Below, in pieces: positions 59,321 through 64,000 of a stretch of 64,000 bases of DNA. The notes below the pieces were generated by a model. That model did not search any database. It had not been told where the DNA came from and saw nothing but the letters and a program-made list of their open reading frames with translations. The position numbers were made by a program, and so were the translations under genes. This DNA comes from Hyphomicrobiales bacterium (GTDB taxonomy: Bacteria; Pseudomonadota; Alphaproteobacteria; Rhizobiales; Rhizobiaceae). The stretch spans positions 1-64,000 of the forward strand of contig UCNE01000014.1 of NCBI GenBank assembly GCA_900473685.1. Reading direction: 5' to 3'. Each line of letters begins with the position of its first letter. The stretch's first letter is position 1.

Positions 59321-60574
59321 ATGGCTCATGCACCGGGCGAGAACATGCGCGTCAACGCCGACCGTCTGTGGGATTCCCTGATGGATATGGCGAAGATCGG
59401 CCCCGGCATTGCCGGCGGCAACAATCGCCAGACATTGACCGATGAAGATGGCGAAGGCCGCCACCTGTTTCAAAAATGGTGCGAAGACGCCGGCATGAGC
59501 ATGGGCGTCGACAAGATGGGCACGATGTTTGCCACCCGTCCCGGCACCGATCCCGATGCCCTGCCCGTCTATGTCGGTTCACATCTCGACACCCAGCCAA
59601 CCGGCGGCAAATATGACGGTGTGCTGGGCGTGCTTGGCGCGCTCGAAGTGGTGCGCACCATGAACGATCTCGGCATCAAGACCAAACATCCGATCGTCGT
59701 CACCAATTGGGCCAACGAGGAAGGCGCCCGCTTCGCACCCGCCATGCTCGCCTCCGGCGTCTTTGCCGGTATCCATGAGCTGGATTACGCCTATGGCCGC
59801 AAGGACCCCGAGGGCAAGACTTACGGCGACGAGCTGAAACGGATCGGCTGGCAAGGCGGCGAAGAGGTCGGCGCGCGGAAAATGCACGCCTATTTCGAAT
59901 ATCATATCGAACAGGGACCGATTCTCGAGGCGGAGGAAAAGACCATCGGCGTGGTGACGCACTGTCAGGGCCTGTGGTGGCTGGAATTCACGCTGACCGG
60001 CCGCGAGGCCCATACCGGCTCGACGCCGATGAACCTGCGCGTCAATGCCGGGCTTGCCATGGCGCGGATCGTTGAAATGGTCCAGGGCGTTGCGATGGAA
60101 AACCAGCCGGGCGCCGTCGGTGGTGTCGGCCAGGTATTTTTCTCGCCAAATTCCCGCAACGTCCTGCCGGGCAAGGTCGTGTTCACTGTCGATATCCGCT
60201 CGCCCGACAAGGCCAAGCTCGACCGCATGCGGGCGAAGATCGAGGCAGAGGCCCCGAAGATCACCGAAGCGCTCGGTGTCGGCTGTTCCATCGAAGCCAT
60301 CGGCCATTTCGAGCCGGTCACCTTCGATCCGGCGCTGGTGACCGCCGTCCGCACCGCCGCCGAAAAGCTCGGCTACAGCCACATGAACCTGATCTCCGGC
60401 GCCGGCCACGACGCCTGCTGGGCCGCCAAGGTCGCCCCCGCCACCATGGTCATGTGCCCCTGCGTCGGCGGCTTGAGCCACAACGAGGCCGAAGAAATCT
60501 CCAAGGAATGGGCGTCTGCTGGATGCGACGTGCTGTTCCATGCGGTGGTGGAGACGGCGGGGATCGTGGGGTAA
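59321..60574 (+). CDS. pydC: Beta-ureidopropionase (N-carbamoyl-beta-alanine amidohydrolase)
   Basis: 417 residues of the M20/AmaB hydrolase family. Metal ligands are visible in YVGSHLDTQPTGGKYDG (about residue 88), NEEGARFAPAM (about 135), EYHIEQGPILE (about 200) and GAGHDACW (about 380). Such enzymes hydrolyse N-carbamoyl amino acids. Next to dihydropyrimidinase and preTA the natural substrate is N-carbamoyl-beta-alanine, the last step of uracil degradation. GAGGAGAA lies just before the ATG at 59321. Confidence 0.92.
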   Translation: MAHAPGENMRVNADRLWDSLMDMAKIGPGIAGGNNRQTLTDEDGEGRHLFQKWCEDAGMSMGVDKMGTMFATRPGTDPDALPVYVGSHLDTQPTGGKYDGVLGVLGALEVVRTMNDLGIKTKHPIVVTNWANEEGARFAPAMLASGVFAGIHELDYAYGRKDPEGKTYGDELKRIGWQGGEEVGARKMHAYFEYHIEQGPILEAEEKTIGVVTHCQGLWWLEFTLTGREAHTGSTPMNLRVNAGLAMARIVEMVQGVAMENQPGAVGGVGQVFFSPNSRNVLPGKVVFTVDIRSPDKAKLDRMRAKIEAEAPKITEALGVGCSIEAIGHFEPVTFDPALVTAVRTAAEKLGYSHMNLISGAGHDACWAAKVAPATMVMCPCVGGLSHNEAEEISKEWASAGCDVLFHAVVETAGIVG

Positions 60575-60594
60575 TGCCAAACGCAGCCTGCTTC

Positions 60595-60713
60595 GCCCCC
60601 TCATCCGCCCTACGGGCACCTTCCCCCCGAGGGGAGAAGGGAGGGACGACGATGGCGATTTATCCCTTCTCCCCCACGGGGAGAAGGTGGCCCGAAGGGT
60701 CGGATGAGGGGGC
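60595..60713. repeat. RIME-like palindromic intergenic repeat
   Basis: Two inverted arms of about 48-51 bp (60595-60642 and 60663-60713) agree at most positions. Each begins with GCCCCCTCATCCG and carries nested dyads such as CCCTACGGGC and CTTCTCCCC. This is the pattern of Rhizobium intergenic mosaic elements (RIME), which occur in many copies between rhizobial genes. The element lies between pydC and the DUF559 gene. Confidence 0.8.
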
Positions 60714-60720
60714 GCCGTAC

Positions 60721-61155
60721 ATGCCGAAGAACGATGTTACCAAACGCCGTTCCGGCAAGACCGCCTTTGCAAGACACCTACGACAGAACGAGACCGAGGA
60801 AGAATACAATCTCTGGAGTGATCTGCGCGCCCGTCGACTGAATGGTTTCAAGTTTGCGCGGCAAATTCCGCTGGGGCCTTACATCGTCGATTTCGTTTGT
60901 CGCGAGCGTCAACTCGTCGTCGAGATTGATGGATTTCACCATGGCGAAAGCCGCAATGATGCCGTCCGAACGGCGTGGCTGAACGCGCAGGGCTATTCTG
61001 TACTACGGTTCTGGAACCACGACATTTCTAAAGGACGCACATCCGTCCTCGAAACCATTCTGGCCGGCCTTGACGGAGCGCTCGAAGTAGATCCAGCCTC
61101 GGGCTTCTATTCGCCGGTCAATGCCATAAAAAACAAGAGGGAATCCGATCCATGA
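60721..61155 (+). CDS. DUF559 (Vsr-like endonuclease fold) protein
   Basis: 144 residues. The core FARHLRQNETEEEYNLWSDLRARRLNGFKFARQIPLGPYIVDFVCRERQLVVEIDG followed by WLNAQGYSVLRFWN is the DUF559 pattern. The motif D...E-x-D-G is that of the PD-(D/E)XK/Vsr-like nuclease fold. The biological role of the family is undefined. It lies in the middle of the pyd operon, directly after a RIME-like repeat, and its TGA overlaps the hydA ATG. Longer in-frame starts run into the repeat and are rejected. Confidence 0.82.
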   Translation: MPKNDVTKRRSGKTAFARHLRQNETEEEYNLWSDLRARRLNGFKFARQIPLGPYIVDFVCRERQLVVEIDGFHHGESRNDAVRTAWLNAQGYSVLRFWNHDISKGRTSVLETILAGLDGALEVDPASGFYSPVNAIKNKRESDP

Positions 61156-62606
61156 CCACAGTCATCAAGAACGGCACCATCGTCACCGCTGACCTCACCT
61201 ACAGGGCCGACGTCAAGATTGATGGTGGCAGGATCGTCGAGATCGGGCCGAACCTTTCGGGCGACGAGACGCTGGATGCAAGCGGGTGTTACGTCATGCC
61301 CGGCGGCATCGATCCGCATACCCACCTCGAAATGCCGTTCATGGGCACCTATTCCTCCGATGATTTCGAAAGTGGCACGCGCGCGGCCCTGTCCGGCGGC
61401 ACGACCATGGTCGTCGATTTCGCCCTGCCGGCGCCCGGCCAGTCGCTGCTCGAAGCGCTCACCATGTGGGACAACAAGACGTCGCGGGCCAATTGCGATT
61501 TTTCCTTCCACATGGCGATCACCTGGTGGAGCGAGCAGGTCTTCAACGAGATGCAGACCATTGTTCAGGACAAGGGCATCAACTCGTTCAAGCACTTCAT
61601 GGCCTACAAGGGCGCTTTGATGGTCGATGACGACGAGATGTTCCACTCGTTCCAGCGCTGCGCCGAGCTCGGTGCACTGCCGATGGTACATGCCGAAAAC
61701 GGCGATATCGTTGCGCAGATGCAGGCAAAGCTGTTGGCCGATGGTAACAACGGCCCGGAAGCCCACGCCTATTCCCGCCCCGCCGCCGTCGAGGGCGAGG
61801 CGACCAACCGCGCCATCATCATCGCCGACATGGCGGGGGCACCGCTTTATGTCGTCCATACCTCCTGCGAACAGGCACACGAGGCCATCCGCCGCGCCCG
61901 TCAAAACGGCATGCGCGTCTATGGCGAACCCTTGATCCAGCACCTGACATTGGACGAGAGCGAATATGCCAATCCGGATTGGGATCATGCCGCCCGCCGC
62001 GTCATGTCGCCGCCGTTCCGCAACAAGCAGCATCAGGACTCACTCTGGGCTGGGCTTGCCGCCGGTTCCCTGCAGGTGGTCGCGACCGACCACTGCGCCT
62101 TCACGACTGCACAAAAACGCTTCGGCGTCGGCGATTTCACCAAGATCCCCAATGGCACCGGTGGCCTTGAAGACCGTATGCCGATGCTCTGGACAAACGG
62201 CGTCGCCACCGGCCGCATCACCATGAACGAATTCGTGGCCGTGACCTCGACCAATATCGCCAAGATCCTCAACATGTACCCGAAAAAGGGCGCGATCCTT
62301 GTCGGCGCCGATGCCGATCTCGTCGTCTGGGATCCGAAACGCTCGAAGACCATCTCGGCCTCAAGCCAGCAATCGGCGATCGACTATAACGTCTTCGAAG
62401 GCAAGCAGGTGACCGGCCTGCCGCGCTATACGCTGACCGGCGGCGTGGTCGCCATCGAGGAATCGACGGTCAAGACGCGCGAAGGCCAGGGCAAGTTCGT
62501 CAAGCGCGAGCCCTTCACTGCCGTCAACAAGGCGCTCTCAACGTGGAAGGACATCACCGCACCGCGCAAGGTCCAGCGCACCGGCATCCCGGCCAGCGGG
62601 GTGTGA
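61152..62606 (+). CDS. hydA: Dihydropyrimidinase (D-hydantoinase)
   Basis: 484 residues of the cyclic amidohydrolase superfamily. The binuclear metal site is visible: DPHTHLEMPF near residue 57, the carboxylated Lys in SFKHFMAYKGA near 150, HAENGD near 180, VVHTSC near 237 and ATDHCAF near 315. It opens dihydrouracil to N-carbamoyl-beta-alanine, between PreTA and PydC. GAGGGAAT precedes the ATG. It overlaps the DUF559 stop by 4 bp, so its translation is coupled to that gene. Confidence 0.94.
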   Translation: MTTVIKNGTIVTADLTYRADVKIDGGRIVEIGPNLSGDETLDASGCYVMPGGIDPHTHLEMPFMGTYSSDDFESGTRAALSGGTTMVVDFALPAPGQSLLEALTMWDNKTSRANCDFSFHMAITWWSEQVFNEMQTIVQDKGINSFKHFMAYKGALMVDDDEMFHSFQRCAELGALPMVHAENGDIVAQMQAKLLADGNNGPEAHAYSRPAAVEGEATNRAIIIADMAGAPLYVVHTSCEQAHEAIRRARQNGMRVYGEPLIQHLTLDESEYANPDWDHAARRVMSPPFRNKQHQDSLWAGLAAGSLQVVATDHCAFTTAQKRFGVGDFTKIPNGTGGLEDRMPMLWTNGVATGRITMNEFVAVTSTNIAKILNMYPKKGAILVGADADLVVWDPKRSKTISASSQQSAIDYNVFEGKQVTGLPRYTLTGGVVAIEESTVKTREGQGKFVKREPFTAVNKALSTWKDITAPRKVQRTGIPASGV

Positions 62607-62801
62607 TGGTGAGAGCGGCAAGACAGACGAGTACGTGGAAAGACTGCGAGCCGGCGCGGATCATATCGTCGTGTTCAAGGGCGGCATACGCTGGGGGCTT
62701 TTGAAGAGATGCAAATGGGCCGCCCCAAATTCAGCATATCGCTCTGTCGCCGGCCGGCGGGCCAAGGGCGGCGCGACGGGCCGCCTCACGCAACACCAAA
62801 A

Positions 62802-63221
62802 TTACAACGGCACGAGGGCCTCCAGTTCAGGCAACAGAACGACGCTTTCCTGCTCGTTCGGATCCGTTCTGGCAATCACCGCCGAACAGGGCTGATCCGA
62901 CAGATTGGCCGGCAGATGCGGCACACCGGCCGGAATGTAAAACATCTCGCCCGCCCGTACGATCACATACTCCTCCAGCCTCTCGCCAAACCACGTATGT
63001 GCCTCACCCGACAGCATGTAGATAGCCGTTTCATGGGTCTCATGTTTGTGGGCCTTGGCGCGGCCGCCCGGCGGCATGATCAGAAGATGCATGCAGATAC
63101 CCGTCGATCCGACAGCTTGTGCCGAAATCCCCTCGAAATAGCTGAGCCCTTGCTTACCGTTATAGGTCTGGCCGGGACGGACGAGCCGGCAGGTGGGTTT
63201 CGATGATTGCAACATTTTCAT
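62802..63221 (-). CDS. Cupin-domain protein
   Basis: 139 residues. A single cupin barrel carries motif 1, GGRAKAHKHETHETAIYMLSGEAHTWFG, with two or three His and a Glu as metal ligands, and motif 2, AGEMFYIPAGVPHLP, with the last His. The exact substrate is unknown. The ATG at 63221 follows GGAGGAG. It is divergent from the ABC ATPase gene. Its place in the pyrimidine cluster suggests a role in nitrogen-compound metabolism, but that is positional inference. The 195-bp gap to hydA holds no gene that I can support. Confidence 0.8.
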   Translation of the reverse strand: MKMLQSSKPTCRLVRPGQTYNGKQGLSYFEGISAQAVGSTGICMHLLIMPPGGRAKAHKHETHETAIYMLSGEAHTWFGERLEEYVIVRAGEMFYIPAGVPHLPANLSDQPCSAVIARTDPNEQESVVLLPELEALVPL

Positions 63222-63300
63222 GTCTCCTCCGCAGGAACGCCGCAGGCAGCATACCTCATTGGAAAAATATGAAGTACGACTATCGGAGGCAGAAAGCCGA

Positions 63301-64000
63301 ATGACCTCACACCAATCTTCCAGCCAATGGCATTCAGGGCGGAGCGCACCGGACACAATGACAGGCACAGCAACATCCGTCGTTTCGGCGCGCGATCTCG
63401 GCCTCACGTTCGAGACCAATGACGGCCCGGTCAATGCGTTGACGGGCGTCAATCTCGACGTCAACAAGGGCGATTTCGTCTCCTTCATCGGCCCCTCCGG
63501 CTGCGGCAAGACCACTTTCCTGCGCGTCATCGCCGATCTGGAAAAGCCAACATCCGGCGTGATTACCGTCAATGGCACGACACCCGAGAACGCCCGGAAG
63601 AACCGCTCCTACGGTTACGTCTTCCAGGCCGCCGCCCTCTACCCGTGGCGCACCATCGAAAAGAACATCGCCCTGCCGCTCGAAATCATGGGCTACAGCG
63701 CCGCTGACCAGAAAGCCCGGATCGAGCGTACCCTGGAGCTGGTCAATCTCACCGGCTTCGGCAAGAAGTTCCCCTGGCAGCTTTCAGGCGGCATGCAGCA
63801 GCGCGCCTCGATCGCCCGTGCGCTGGCCTTCGATGCCGATCTCCTCCTGATGGACGAACCGTTCGGTGCTCTCGATGAAATCGTCCGCGATCACCTGAAC
63901 GAGCAGCTCTTGAAACTCTGGGACCGCACCAACAAGACGATCTGCTTCGTTACCCACTCGATCCCGGAAGCCGTCTATCTCTCCACCAAGATCGTCGTCA
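63301..64000 (+). CDS. ABC transporter ATP-binding protein, nitrate/taurine/pyrimidine type (3' end outside window)
   Basis: An open frame from ATG 63301 (GGAGG 10 bases upstream; ATG 63358 is also possible) runs off the end. Walker A GPSGCGKTTF, the Q-loop FQAAALYPWRT, signature LSGGMQQRASIARAL, Walker B LLLMDEPFGALDE and the switch His in THSIPEA are all present. This is the SsuB/TauB/NrtD-type subfamily. Its position after the pyrimidine genes suggests a pyrimidine or other nitrogen-compound importer. The permease and binding-protein genes should lie beyond the window. Confidence 0.88.
   Translation, partial: MTSHQSSSQWHSGRSAPDTMTGTATSVVSARDLGLTFETNDGPVNALTGVNLDVNKGDFVSFIGPSGCGKTTFLRVIADLEKPTSGVITVNGTTPENARKNRSYGYVFQAAALYPWRTIEKNIALPLEIMGYSAADQKARIERTLELVNLTGFGKKFPWQLSGGMQQRASIARALAFDADLLLMDEPFGALDEIVRDHLNEQLLKLWDRTNKTICFVTHSIPEAVYLSTKIVV

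Noticed and set aside
60454..60720. N-terminal extension of the DUF559 gene by 89 codons
   Set aside because: The extra sequence would be encoded by the end of pydC and the RIME-like repeat and does not resemble protein. The ATG at 60721 starts just before the conserved core.

Overview
The window looks like chromosomal DNA from a member of the Rhizobiaceae (Rhizobium, Agrobacterium, Neorhizobium or Sinorhizobium group). The evidence is the chvE-gguA-gguB-gguC sugar locus with a divergent gbpR-type LysR gene, an hmuPSTUV haem-uptake operon divergent from tonB, the alphaproteobacterial general stress module phyR/nepR/ecfG, a smo polyol operon, a CyaC-type redox-linked adenylate cyclase and a RIME-like intergenic repeat. 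GC is high and codon use is uniform. I see no insertion sequence, integrase, phage block or CRISPR array.

Layout. 1-6.5 kb: chvE-gguABC with gbpR, ending in the first codons of a probable aldehyde dehydrogenase. 6.6-8.7 kb: a degenerate J-domain protein, a small membrane protein and myo-inositol dehydrogenase. 8.7-13.5 kb: a ROK regulator divergent from a xylFHG-type pentose transporter. 13.7 kb: tRNA-Arg(CCG). 13.8-21.7 kb: an FAD oxidoreductase and a dipeptidase/peptide-ABC operon. 22-26 kb: a DUF4105 membrane protein, a LacI regulator and a ThuA/ThuB-like pair. 26.1-28 kb: TetR-SMR efflux, a truncated haemoglobin and a DUF423 protein. 28-35 kb: iron and haem. A DUF2325/unknown/ABM-monooxygenase operon, tonB with a secreted partner, and hmuPSTUV, with a TGA-N9-TCA (IRO-like) site in each of two promoter regions. 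35-36 kb: MerR plus a carboxymuconolactone decarboxylase-like protein. 36-41.7 kb: envelope stress proteins and the general stress module (ecfG, nepR, phyR) flanked by two HWE-type histidine kinases, with EcfG-type promoters. 41.9-52 kb: a polyol operon (SorC regulator, smoEFGK, smoS, mtlK, HAD phosphatase, pentulose kinase). 52-64 kb: reductive pyrimidine catabolism (preT, preA, rutR, pydC, hydA) interrupted by cyaC, a MASE1-GGDEF protein and a DUF559 gene behind a RIME-like repeat. It ends in a cupin and a truncated ABC ATPase.

How it works together. Most of the window is catabolic: aldoses, xylose, inositol, peptides, polyols and pyrimidines are each imported by, or coupled to, dedicated enzymes and a local one-component regulator, often with a visible palindromic operator. 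In the three sugar or polyol ABC operons a hairpin lies directly after the binding-protein gene, which would let the binding protein be made in excess over the membrane components. Iron supply and general stress control form the two regulatory cores. The least understood parts are the DUF2325 triad beside the haem genes, the cAMP and c-di-GMP enzymes embedded in the pyrimidine locus, and the DUF559/repeat cassette inside that operon.
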